Source: CAYJFD01 sp964369605
GTDB taxonomy: Bacteria > Bacteroidota > Bacteroidia > Bacteroidales > UBA932
Length of the DNA stretch: 64,000 bases
Assembly (NCBI GenBank): GCA_964369605.1
Contig: CAYJFD010000003.1
Span: 1-64,000 of the forward strand
Reading direction: 5' to 3'
Positions within the stretch are counted from its first letter, which is position 1, and every line of letters starts with the position of its first letter. The translations under genes were made by a program, and so were the position numbers. Positions 16,590 through 24,983 of this stretch are shown piece after piece. The notes below the pieces were generated by a model. That model ran no database searches and had not been told where the DNA came from. It saw nothing but the letters and a program-made list of their open reading frames with translations.

Positions 16590-17953
16590 CCAGATTTTAC
16601 GAATTCGCAGTTGTGGAATATTGGGTCTACAACTATATAGGTTTCTCTAATTTTCTTTTCAATAAACTTGTCTAGTGCATCAAAAGAATTTTGATTATTA
16701 GCCATAGTCTGAATAACGTTATAATCATCATCAAAATTTGCAGTATGCGATGGAATTATTTCGTTTATTTTTAGAATTTTATAAATCGTATTTCCGTCCA
16801 TTCCTTTATCATCTTTCGATTCAAAAGGCTGTGATATCTCGCCGACTTTCATATTCTTTATTACTTCATAGTCTGCTGGCTTTAACGAAGCTATCGGAAA
16901 GTAGCTCGAACCTGTATTTTTATCTACTAATAAGCCTCCATTTGTACTTGTGGATAGCTCTTTTGAGTACACTTTTGCTGCTGACTCAAAAGTGATACTA
17001 TCTGTTAAGATCAGCGTTTTCACACTATCTAATGTCGTAAAGGCCTTTAACTTATCTTCGATTGTATATACTGGTGTTCTTAAGATATGTCTAGCGTTTA
17101 GCATATCCCCGTCTTTCTCAATTAGTTGAATCAGGTGAAAGCCAAAAGATGTTTCTACTATCGAAGATACTTGTCCTACTTTTAAGGACATCGCTGCATC
17201 ACTAAATGCAGGAGCTAATTCTGACTTAGATGTCATTCCTAACTCTCCTCCTCTGAAGGCACTTCCAGGATCTTGAGAATATAGTGTTGCTAACATTGCA
17301 AAGCGATCACCATCCATAATCCTTTTTCTGTATCCTAATAGTTCCTCTCTCACTCTCTGCGCAGCTGCCTCTACGTCTGGATATAAAACTATTTGACTGA
17401 GCTGATACTGATCTGCTATTACTGGGAGACTATCTTTATTTACTTTATTGTAGTAGCTTTTAACTTGCTTTGGTGTTAATTCGACTACACTTCCGAGCAC
17501 CTCTTGACGCGCTAATTGAACTAGGTAGTTCTCGTTTAGTCTTTGGTAGATATCTTCTCTAATCTGATATATATTTTTGCCAAAGTACCTTTCTGCTGCT
17601 TCTTGCCCGCCTAGTTGAGTTAATGTTGAGGCCATCCTACTTTTCACTTCTGCCTCTATCTGAGCCGGATTAACTTGTAAACTATCTAATTTAGCTTGGT
17701 TAATGTATAACTTCGCTTCCATTAATCTTTCTAAAGCTTCGCACCTGAGATTCTTACTTTCCTGATAACCATCATACATTATCATCATCTGCACCTCAGA
17801 TTCTAGCTCTGAAAGCAATATCATATCTCCACCTATTAGTGCTACCGTCTTTTCTATTAGTCCACTAGTATACCCCTGTGCCATTACTGAAACGGAACTA
17901 AGGATAGAAAAACATAGGAATAGTATTTTTAATCTATATCTCTTCATTAACAT
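16577..17953 (-). CDS. SurA-like periplasmic chaperone / peptidylprolyl isomerase
   Basis: A 458-residue exported protein (signal peptide ending near MAQG, about residue 27). Residues 30-150 form the SurA N-terminal helical domain (VALIGGDMILLSELESEV). A first parvulin domain at about 180-275 has the recognisable GDRFAMLATLYSQDPGSAFRGGELG and ELAPAFSDAAMSLKVGQVS; a second, weaker parvulin-like region covers about 285-395. It should help fold outer-membrane proteins. Its gene overlaps both neighbours (20 bp with the upstream lipoprotein gene, 13 bp with the OstA-like gene), a tightly coupled cassette. Confidence 0.9.
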   Translation of the reverse strand: MLMKRYRLKILFLCFSILSSVSVMAQGYTSGLIEKTVALIGGDMILLSELESEVQMMIMYDGYQESKNLRCEALERLMEAKLYINQAKLDSLQVNPAQIEAEVKSRMASTLTQLGGQEAAERYFGKNIYQIREDIYQRLNENYLVQLARQEVLGSVVELTPKQVKSYYNKVNKDSLPVIADQYQLSQIVLYPDVEAAAQRVREELLGYRKRIMDGDRFAMLATLYSQDPGSAFRGGELGMTSKSELAPAFSDAAMSLKVGQVSSIVETSFGFHLIQLIEKDGDMLNARHILRTPVYTIEDKLKAFTTLDSVKTLILTDSITFESAAKVYSKELSTSTNGGLLVDKNTGSSYFPIASLKPADYEVIKNMKVGEISQPFESKDDKGMDGNTIYKILKINEIIPSHTANFDDDYNVIQTMANNQNSFDALDKFIEKKIRETYIVVDPIFHNCEFVKSGWIK

Positions 17954-18482
17954 TATTATTAATTGTTAAACTTCCATTATTATAGGCATTTTCTAATAGG
18001 ACGTCTTTTAATGATTCTATTAATTTATGCCTCCTTTTTCTGAGTATCAGCTCTTTTATTCTATCCTGCTTATAAAACTGGACTTTCCTGTAGCTAATAT
18101 GTTCGTCTCTATACGCATCGATTTCTTGCTGCGTGACAAGTGTATCTAATCGCTCTTTCACATAACGATTCAGATATTTATGGACTAACAGCGAACGTCT
18201 GTAACTCTCTATCTCCTGCGCAACATCTTTTTCTACTGCTGAAAGTTCCTCTTGAGCTACTTGATACATTAACTCCTCCATCGCCCACGCATCTACATAG
18301 GCAGTAAGTAAATTGAGACTATCTTCCAGACTTACCTCGTCAGGGAAGATACTCTCAATCATATTACTTGTTAAAACTTTATGTCCTATTCTTGCTAAAA
18401 TTTCTTGGTCTTGTGTCCTTTGTCCATCTCTACAAGAGCTTACAAACGCAAGACTTATTACCAGCAAGAATATTCTTTTCAT
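17934..18482 (-). CDS. small SurA_N-like lipoprotein
   Basis: A 182-residue predicted lipoprotein: signal peptide with lipobox VSSC, Cys at residue 17. The rest is mostly helical and charged, with an N-terminal ARIGHKVLTSNMIESIFP segment that resembles the start of SurA-type chaperones, but there is no parvulin domain. The start ATG shares a base with the guaB stop codon, and the end overlaps the SurA-like gene by 20 bp, so it is translated with them. In related genomes this place is taken by longer PPIase-like proteins; this one looks like a chaperone-only form. Function is inferred from context. Confidence 0.7.
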   Translation of the reverse strand: MKRIFLLVISLAFVSSCRDGQRTQDQEILARIGHKVLTSNMIESIFPDEVSLEDSLNLLTAYVDAWAMEELMYQVAQEELSAVEKDVAQEIESYRRSLLVHKYLNRYVKERLDTLVTQQEIDAYRDEHISYRKVQFYKQDRIKELILRKRRHKLIESLKDVLLENAYNNGSLTINNNVNEEI

Positions 18483-19951
18483 TATCGACTATAATTTGGC
18501 GCCTCACTTGTGATCGTAACATCGTGCGGATGATTTTCTACGACTCCCGCTGAAGTAATCCTCACAAACTGTGCCTTCTTTAATTCTTCAAGGTTAGCTG
18601 CACCGCAATATCCCATTCCTGCTCTTAATCCTCCAGTCATTTGATACATTACCTCAGCCAAAGTTCCTTTATATGGCACCTGAGCTTCGATTCCTTCTGG
18701 TACTAACTTCTTGATATCATCTTCCATATCTTGGAAATATCTATCCTTTGAGCCCTTTTGCATAGCTCCTAGAGATCCCATTCCTCTATATGTTTTGTAT
18801 TTTCTTCCGTTTAATATAATCGTCTCTCCTGGTGATTCTTCTACTCCGGCAAATAACGAACCTGCCATAATTAAGTCTGCTCCACCAGCAAGGGCCTTAA
18901 CCATATCTCCTGAATATCTAATTCCTCCGTCAGCGATAACTGGGATGCCTGAACCCTTAAGTGCTTGTGCTGCTGCCATAATCGCCGATAACTGAGGTAC
19001 ACCTACTCCAGCGATTACACGTGTTGTACATATAGAACCTGGACCTATACCTACCTTTACTGCATCAACTCCCGCCTCTGCTAGAGCTAGTGCTGCTGCG
19101 CCAGTAGCGATATTGCCGGCCACGATCTGTAGATCGGGAAAGGCCTCACGTACCTTCTTAATTACCTCTAACACATATACCGAGTGGCCATGAGCCGTAT
19201 CTATACAGATAGCGTCTGTGCCAACTGCTACAAGCTGCTCTACCTTTTCTAAAGTATCAGCACCTACACCCATAGCTGCCGCTACTCTTAGGCGACCCTT
19301 AGAATCCTTACTAGCCTTTGGATTATCTTTGATTTTCATTATGTCCTTATAAGTAATAAGTCCACATAACTTTCCATCTTTATCTACAACTAGCAGTTTC
19401 TCTATTTTATTTACCTTAAGTAACTCAGAAGCGACTTTTAGATCTGTACCTTGGGTTGTTGTAATCAGATTTTCTTTAGTCATAACCTCTGATATAGGCA
19501 TGCTATAATTATCTTGGAAACGTAGATCTCTATTAGTCACTATACCTGCTAGCATTCCTTTTGAATCTACCACAGGTATACCACCTATGTGATTTTCTCT
19601 CATCATTTCGAGAGCATCTCCAATGGTTGCATTTGCCATTATTGTTACAGGATCATATATCATTCCGTTCTCTGCTCTCTTAACTCTTCTAACGTGTTCT
19701 GCCTGAGCTTCAATTGGCATATTCTTATGTATAACCCCGATTCCTCCTTCTCTTGCTATCGCAATAGCTAACTTTGCTTCGGTTACAGTGTCCATCGCTG
19801 CTGAAACAATAGGAGAATGTAGTTTTATTTCTCTTGTAAATTTTGTACTGAAATCTACATCGCGAGGAAGTACCTCTGAGCGTGCAGGGATTAATAGTAC
19901 ATCATCGAAGGTGATTCCTTCCTGAATCTGAATATCATTAAACATTTGCAT
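18482..19951 (-). CDS. guaB: inosine-5'-monophosphate dehydrogenase GuaB
   Basis: Oxidises IMP to XMP with NAD+, the committed step of GMP synthesis. The 489-residue product has the catalytic barrel split by two CBS domains (about 95-205), the active-site Cys308 in GPGSICTTRVIAGVGVPQ, the IMP-binding GGIRYSGDMVKALAGGA and the flap segment with YRGMGSLGAM. Initiation may be at the first or third codon (MQMFND). First gene of the guaB, lipoprotein, SurA-like, OstA-like operon, a surprising but phylum-typical pairing. Confidence 0.96.
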   Translation of the reverse strand: MQMFNDIQIQEGITFDDVLLIPARSEVLPRDVDFSTKFTREIKLHSPIVSAAMDTVTEAKLAIAIAREGGIGVIHKNMPIEAQAEHVRRVKRAENGMIYDPVTIMANATIGDALEMMRENHIGGIPVVDSKGMLAGIVTNRDLRFQDNYSMPISEVMTKENLITTTQGTDLKVASELLKVNKIEKLLVVDKDGKLCGLITYKDIMKIKDNPKASKDSKGRLRVAAAMGVGADTLEKVEQLVAVGTDAICIDTAHGHSVYVLEVIKKVREAFPDLQIVAGNIATGAAALALAEAGVDAVKVGIGPGSICTTRVIAGVGVPQLSAIMAAAQALKGSGIPVIADGGIRYSGDMVKALAGGADLIMAGSLFAGVEESPGETIILNGRKYKTYRGMGSLGAMQKGSKDRYFQDMEDDIKKLVPEGIEAQVPYKGTLAEVMYQMTGGLRAGMGYCGAANLEELKKAQFVRITSAGVVENHPHDVTITSEAPNYSR

Positions 19952-19976
19952 AATAAATGACTTTTTATTTAACTGA

Positions 19977-19984
19977 CAAAGATA
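19977..19984 (-). promoter_or_regulatory. -7 box upstream of guaB
   Basis: Minus-strand TATCTTTG, 25 bp before the guaB ATG. No convincing TTTG lies at the right distance, so this is a half-supported promoter. Confidence 0.45.
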
Positions 19985-20014
19985 ATAAAATTATTCAATT
20001 TCCGAATAAATATA

Positions 20015-20950
20015 TCATCCCTTTCTATATCTAGCCCCTTGATAAGTATCTCTCTGAACTAGTCTTTTTTCTAATTTTTGTAGGAGTTGAACATTTCTAA
20101 TCATTCCCCAAGGGCTCTCATTAACGAATCTAGGGGGCACTTCTCCTGCAAAACGCTCAATATAAAGGTCTGGTCGGAGTGTTTCTAGAAAATCTATAAA
20201 AAAATCTATGTATTCGTCGAGGGCAAATTCTACAAAATCCTCTGGCTTATCCTCCTTTTCTTTTTCCATCTGAGTGCCCTTTATTATCTGAAGCTGATGA
20301 AACTTTACAGAATTTAAAGGTAAAGAGTTTATTATTTTTGCATAATCGAGCATCTCTTGCTTACTTTCCCCTGGCAAACCGAAGATAAAGTGAGCTCCTA
20401 CATCTAGACCTCTTTGGGCAGTATTATTTACCGCATCTATGGCCTGCTGTATTCCATGTCCCCTATTTACTCTTTCAAGCGTCTTGTCATAGCATGACTC
20501 TATTCCATACTCAACTATTATTATCTTTCCTCTTTGCGACAGGTCCTGCAGGTAATCTAACACTTGGTCATCAACACAATCTGGCCTTGTCCCTATCACT
20601 ATCCCTACTATATCTGGATGAGCAAGGGCCTCTTCATAGCGTTTTTTGAGCAGCTCCAATGGAGCATAGGTATTAGAATAGGATTGGAAATAGGCAAGAA
20701 ATTTTTCTGCCTTTCTATAGCGATTTTGATGGAATTCTAAGCCTTCATTTATTTGTTGAATGATACTCTTATCTGGAGTACTATAATTTGGATGAAAGGC
20801 ATCGTTGTTACAGAAGGTACATCCTCCTTCAGATATTTTCCCATCCCTATTCGGACAGGAAAAACCCGCATCTATCACTACTTTTTGAAGTCGCTGTCCG
20901 TATATTTTCTTAAAATATCCAGAATAAGAATTATAACGAGGAGTATTCAA
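20015..20950 (-). CDS. TIGR01212/YhcC-family radical SAM protein
   Basis: A 311-residue radical SAM protein. The cluster-binding cysteines are in FSCPNRDGKISEGGCTFCNN (Cys32, Cys44, Cys47), the extended spacing diagnostic of the YhcC/TIGR01212 family, followed by IVGIVIGTRPDCV and a GAHFIFGLPGES segment. Its substrate is unknown. The gene begins one base after the YhcH-family gene stops, so the pair is one operon. It has no signal peptide. Confidence 0.88.
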   Translation of the reverse strand: MNTPRYNSYSGYFKKIYGQRLQKVVIDAGFSCPNRDGKISEGGCTFCNNDAFHPNYSTPDKSIIQQINEGLEFHQNRYRKAEKFLAYFQSYSNTYAPLELLKKRYEEALAHPDIVGIVIGTRPDCVDDQVLDYLQDLSQRGKIIIVEYGIESCYDKTLERVNRGHGIQQAIDAVNNTAQRGLDVGAHFIFGLPGESKQEMLDYAKIINSLPLNSVKFHQLQIIKGTQMEKEKEDKPEDFVEFALDEYIDFFIDFLETLRPDLYIERFAGEVPPRFVNESPWGMIRNVQLLQKLEKRLVQRDTYQGARYRKG

Positions 20951-20951
20951 A

Positions 20952-21407
20952 TCAGATTCTAACCTTAAAGACTAACTTTGTCAGTTTACCTTCCAACATA
21001 AACGAAGCATAGGCCTCTGTTGGGAAACATATCATTAAATTACCTGCACTACAGGAAATAAAATTTTCCGCGTCATCCTCGAATGTTACGATATCTTTGG
21101 CTTCATCATAATTTGCACTATCCGAATCGCACTGAATTCTATTCTTTAATCCCATTACCTCTACTCCATCTAAGATTATATGAATCTCTATAAATGAATC
21201 TCTTGCCTCTAGCTTAGGTAATTCTTCATCTTGAGACGCCTCTTTATCTATGGTTTCAACTGTACACCAGATATTATTTGCTTCTATTACGTGATTCCCG
21301 CCTTGTAGGGCATACAAATCATTGGTTTTTAAAAACTCAGCCACCTTACTAAAATTTTGGTGGAGATCAGCATACTTATCGAATGCTTTTATTGAATCTA
21401 TTATCAT
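20952..21407 (-). CDS. YhcH/YjgK/YiaL family protein (DUF386)
   Basis: Single-domain cupin-like protein of about 151 residues, related to YiaL and EbgC, often associated with sugar or sialic acid use. Recognisable elements are the N-terminal MIIDSIKAFDKYADLH, LEARDSFIEIHIILDGVE in the middle (the metal-site strand), and a late MICFPTEAY segment. The frame is open to 21482, but that extension crosses a -7 promoter box, so the ATG at 21407 is preferred. Operon partner is the radical SAM gene. Confidence 0.85.
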   Translation of the reverse strand: MIIDSIKAFDKYADLHQNFSKVAEFLKTNDLYALQGGNHVIEANNIWCTVETIDKEASQDEELPKLEARDSFIEIHIILDGVEVMGLKNRIQCDSDSANYDEAKDIVTFEDDAENFISCSAGNLMICFPTEAYASFMLEGKLTKLVFKVRI

Positions 21408-21427
21408 ATTAAATAATTTTATGACTG

Positions 21428-21463
21428 CAAATTTAATAATATTAGAAAAAAACACTACTTTTG
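21428..21463. promoter_or_regulatory. divergent -7 boxes of the YhcH-family gene and the 86-residue gene
   Basis: Minus-strand TAAATTTG at 21428-21435 points to the YhcH-family gene, plus-strand TACTTTTG at 21456-21463 to the gene at 21504. -33 boxes are weak in both. Confidence 0.5.
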
Positions 21464-21503
21464 CATCAAATATAAAGAACATAAATATAAAATATTTTAA
21501 AAT

Positions 21504-21764
21504 ATGAATTTAAGAGTAATTAAAAAGGATGTAAAGTTCCTAGTAGACGAGTATGTTTCTGATGCATTAATTGGTATGTGCTATGCAAAGGATGATCAAA
21601 AAAGAGAGAAACTAGCAGCTAGTCTTAATACAGCATTAGATATTCACGATGAAACTATTGCTAAGATTAATCGTCCTGATGGAAATAAGAAAGCATATTA
21701 CAACACATTAATGAAGGATTTTGTATCTAAACTAGATGCACTTTATGAGGACATGTCTAAGTAA
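21504..21764 (+). CDS. small conserved hypothetical protein, 86 residues
   Basis: Small helical, charged, cytoplasmic protein (MNLRVIKKDVKFLVDEYVSD at the start). It has a promoter -7 box 40 bp upstream, its own strong terminator just downstream, and no overlapping gene, so it is a real monocistronic gene. I recognise it as the type of small unknown protein seen in Bacteroidales but know no function. No motif for DNA, metal or nucleotide binding is visible. Confidence 0.75.
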   Translation: MNLRVIKKDVKFLVDEYVSDALIGMCYAKDDQKREKLAASLNTALDIHDETIAKINRPDGNKKAYYNTLMKDFVSKLDALYEDMSK

Positions 21765-21789
21765 TAGATTTTAAAATAGATTTTCAAAG

Positions 21790-21815
21790 GAGGGCTTGTT
21801 TGCCCTCTTTTTTTT
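21790..21815 (+). terminator. terminator of the 86-residue gene
   Basis: Stem GAGGGC / GCCCTC with a TTGTTT loop, followed by eight T. Confidence 0.9.
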
Positions 21816-21901
21816 ATCTTTGCATAAAAGAAGCTAATTATCAACTATACAACAAATAGGCTATAAATTACCTTAACGACTAGGTTATAAAAATATCACT
21901 T

Positions 21902-23902
21902 ATGCTTACCATACTTCCATTTTCTACTTCTCCTTCCATCAAAGAGGAGCAGTCCACTAATAACCAAGACTTTAAATATCTTATCGATGAATTTGCTGAT
22001 GCAAAGATTATGAGGTTTAAGGTAGAGGGGTGGGATGAACTTTGTTTAAAGCAGAAAGAATATATTTATCACCTTAGTGAGGCTGCCAAGTGGGGGCGAG
22101 ATATATTATTTGATCAAAATTTTAAATTCAATCTAGAAATCAGAAAGGCTCTTGAGCAAATGATTCTAGCGTATAATAGAAACGTGGGAGCAGATGGTAG
22201 TGAGGATGATCAAGAATATCAGGACTTTCTTGTTTACGCCAAAAGGGTCTTTTTCAGTAATGGAATTCACCATCACTACGGCGAAGAAAAATTCACTCCG
22301 AACTGCTCAAAAGATTTTTTTAGATCTTTAATGTTACAGTCGGACATTAATAAAAATAGAATCGAGGAACTTATTCACGTTATTTTTGACACTAAATGCT
22401 ACAACTATAAAAAATACACAGGCACACAAGAAGACCTTCTACTTGCATCTTGTGTTAATTTCTACGACGGTGTTTCAAAGAAAGAAGCAGAAGATTTCTA
22501 TGCCTCGCAGGAAGTGGAAAATAATCCAAGACCTATTTCTTATGGTCTTAATAGTAAACTAGTTAGGAACGACGGTATAATTAGAGAAGAGAGGTATAAA
22601 ATAGGAGGTCTGTATAGTGATACCCTCAAAGAAATAGTATTTCATCTTGAGAAGGCTCAAATCGTAGCTGAAAATGATCACCAAAAACATTATATCTCAA
22701 AATTAATAGAATACTACCATACTGGCTGCCTTAAGGTATGGGATGAATACAACATCTCTTGGGTAAAAGACACAGAGTCTATGGTGGACTTCGTAAATGG
22801 CTTTATTGAGAATTATGGCGACCCTATGGGTATGAAGGCTACGTGGGAATCTGTTGTAAATTTCAGAGATATTGAGGCCTCAAAGAGAACTAAGATTATC
22901 AGCGAGAATGCTCAATGGTTCGAGGATAATTCTCCTGTGGATCCTAAGTTCAAAAAGGACGAGGTAAAAGGAGTCTCAGCTAAGGTCATCACTGTTACTA
23001 CTCTTGGAGGTGACTGCTACCCTACAGCACCTATTGGTATAAATCTTCCTAATGCAGATTGGATAAGAAAGGAGCATGGCTCTAAGTCTGTAACGATAGC
23101 TAATCTATCTGAAGCTTATGAGAAAGCAGCCCAGGAGTCCCCAAAAAGCATGTTAAATGAGTTCTCTTTTAATCAGGAAGAGATCGAACTTATCAAAACT
23201 TATGGTTCTCTTACAGGTCAGCTTCACACGGATCTACACGAATGCCTTGGGCACGGCTCTGGACAACTTCTAGCGACAACATCGCCTAACGCCCTATTGG
23301 AAATTAGCTCTTCTCTAGAGGAGGCTCGCGCCGACCTATTCGCACTTTACTACCTTGCTGACAAAAAAATGATAGAACTAGGTATCGTACCTAACGATAT
23401 TGCTTTCAAAGCCGAATATATAAACTATATCAAGAATGGATTATTTACTCAGTTTGTCAGAATAGAGTTAGGAAAAGATGTTACTCAAGCACACATGCAG
23501 GCAAGGAAGCTTATAGCTGAATGGGCTTATGAGGCAGGTAGGAGTGAAAATATTATAGAACTTGTAAAAAAAGACGGCAGAACATATATACTCATTAATG
23601 ACTATGAAAAATTAAGAAGCCTCTTTGGCCAGCTTCTTGCAGAAATCCAACGAATAAAGTCCGAAGGGGATTACAAGGCGGGGAAGGAACTGATTTCCAA
23701 ATACGCTACTGTAATTAACCCCGATCTTCATAAAGAGGTCAAGGAAAGATATGCATCTCTTAATCTTAAGCCTTATGGCGGATTCATTAATCCTGACATC
23801 GTTCCTTTTATGGAGGATGGCGCAGTGATTGACTATAAAATAGAATATAAGGATAGCTTCGTCGAACAGATGCTTGATTACGGAATAAACTACTCAAAAT
23901 AA
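21902..23902 (+). CDS. dipeptidyl peptidase III (M49)
   Basis: Zinc aminopeptidase that removes dipeptides from peptide N-termini. The 666-residue product has the M49 motif HECLGH (His446, Glu447, His451) in DLHECLGHGSGQL and the second motif EEARADLFALYYL about 25 residues later, both complete. Unlike some Bacteroides relatives it has no signal peptide or lipobox at the chosen start (MLTILPFSTSPS), so it is likely cytoplasmic. A -7-like box (TATCTTTG, 21815-21822) lies 80 bp upstream. An MscS gene follows after 7 bp. Confidence 0.92.
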   Translation: MLTILPFSTSPSIKEEQSTNNQDFKYLIDEFADAKIMRFKVEGWDELCLKQKEYIYHLSEAAKWGRDILFDQNFKFNLEIRKALEQMILAYNRNVGADGSEDDQEYQDFLVYAKRVFFSNGIHHHYGEEKFTPNCSKDFFRSLMLQSDINKNRIEELIHVIFDTKCYNYKKYTGTQEDLLLASCVNFYDGVSKKEAEDFYASQEVENNPRPISYGLNSKLVRNDGIIREERYKIGGLYSDTLKEIVFHLEKAQIVAENDHQKHYISKLIEYYHTGCLKVWDEYNISWVKDTESMVDFVNGFIENYGDPMGMKATWESVVNFRDIEASKRTKIISENAQWFEDNSPVDPKFKKDEVKGVSAKVITVTTLGGDCYPTAPIGINLPNADWIRKEHGSKSVTIANLSEAYEKAAQESPKSMLNEFSFNQEEIELIKTYGSLTGQLHTDLHECLGHGSGQLLATTSPNALLEISSSLEEARADLFALYYLADKKMIELGIVPNDIAFKAEYINYIKNGLFTQFVRIELGKDVTQAHMQARKLIAEWAYEAGRSENIIELVKKDGRTYILINDYEKLRSLFGQLLAEIQRIKSEGDYKAGKELISKYATVINPDLHKEVKERYASLNLKPYGGFINPDIVPFMEDGAVIDYKIEYKDSFVEQMLDYGINYSK

Positions 23903-23909
23903 ATATATT

Positions 23910-24866
23910 ATGCTTAATACAGAAGATATCATTAACATCGGGAAGGACAGTGCGTCTGTTGCTGCCCAAAAAGAGATCATTAAGGTCATCGGTGACACCA
24001 CTGCCACTGCTAGCGAAAAAATAACTGAGATCGCTCATACTGTTAAATCTCTTACCATTTCAGATATGGCAAATATCGTTCTCGATATAGTTACAAGATT
24101 CGGTCTAAAACTACTCGCCGCCATAGCTATTTTCATAGTGGGTAGATGGGTGATTAAGAGACTAAAAAAGGTAATTCATAAGATACTAGAAAAACAAAAG
24201 GTCGAGAAATCGGTTACCACTTTTATTGATAGTCTTATTTCTATATCTCTAAACCTAATTTTCATTATATTGCTCATTAGCGTTCTTGGAGTAAATACCA
24301 CTTCCTTTGTCGCACTATTTGCTAGTGCCGGTTTAGCTATCGGTATGGCTCTAAGTGGCACATTACAGAATTTTGCTGGAGGAGTATTGATTCTTTTCTT
24401 TAAGCCTTATAAGGTAGGAGATATAATAGAAACACAGGGCCAACTAGGAACAGTAATGCAGATACAAATTTTCAACACTATCATTAATACCTTTGATAAT
24501 GAGGTAATTATAATTCCAAATGGTCCAGTTTCAACTGGCATTCTTAAAAACTACTCTTCTGAAGATTTAAGAAGGGTTGACTGGACAATAGGAATCTCGT
24601 ACGGAGATGACTTTGAAACGGCTAAGGCGACTCTTCTTGAGTTATTTGCCAAAGATCCTAGAATTAAAAAAGATCCTGCTCCTTTTGTTTCTATCTCTGC
24701 TCTTGCTGATAGCTCAGTTGACGTAGCAGCACGTGCGTGGGTGAAAAGTAGTGAATATTTTGATGTATTCTTCGACATGAATGTAGAGATATATAAAGTA
24801 TTCCCAAACAAGGGACTAAATTTCCCTTTCCCTCAGTTACAGATACATACAAATTCTAAAGACTAG
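23910..24866 (+). CDS. MscS-family small-conductance mechanosensitive channel
   Basis: Inner-membrane channel protein of 318 residues. After a hydrophilic N-terminus (about 1-55) come three membrane segments (about 60-165), the last being the glycine/alanine-rich pore helix ASAGLAIGMALSGTLQNFAGGVLIL, then FKPYKVGDIIETQGQLGTV of the beta domain, and a soluble C-terminal domain ending in FPFPQLQIH, the classic MscS end. It releases solutes on hypo-osmotic shock. Its start lies 7 bp after the DPP III gene; they share a terminator. Confidence 0.92.
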   Translation: MLNTEDIINIGKDSASVAAQKEIIKVIGDTTATASEKITEIAHTVKSLTISDMANIVLDIVTRFGLKLLAAIAIFIVGRWVIKRLKKVIHKILEKQKVEKSVTTFIDSLISISLNLIFIILLISVLGVNTTSFVALFASAGLAIGMALSGTLQNFAGGVLILFFKPYKVGDIIETQGQLGTVMQIQIFNTIINTFDNEVIIIPNGPVSTGILKNYSSEDLRRVDWTIGISYGDDFETAKATLLELFAKDPRIKKDPAPFVSISALADSSVDVAARAWVKSSEYFDVFFDMNVEIYKVFPNKGLNFPFPQLQIHTNSKD

Positions 24867-24893
24867 TTTACTCTTTAGAATATTCTAATTAAA

Positions 24894-24929
24894 AAGGCTA
24901 CAAACATTCTATTGAATACTTGTAGCCTT
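24894..24929. terminator. bidirectional terminator between mscS and pnp
   Basis: Perfect 10-bp stem AAGGCTACAA / TTGTAGCCTT. T-rich tracts follow on both strands (ATTTTATTTAT on plus, TTTTTAATTAG on minus), so it ends both converging genes. Confidence 0.85.
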
Positions 24930-24983
24930 ATTTTATTTATAATTATGTCTGCTTTCAGACTATAATTATCCGATGTCTTTAAA

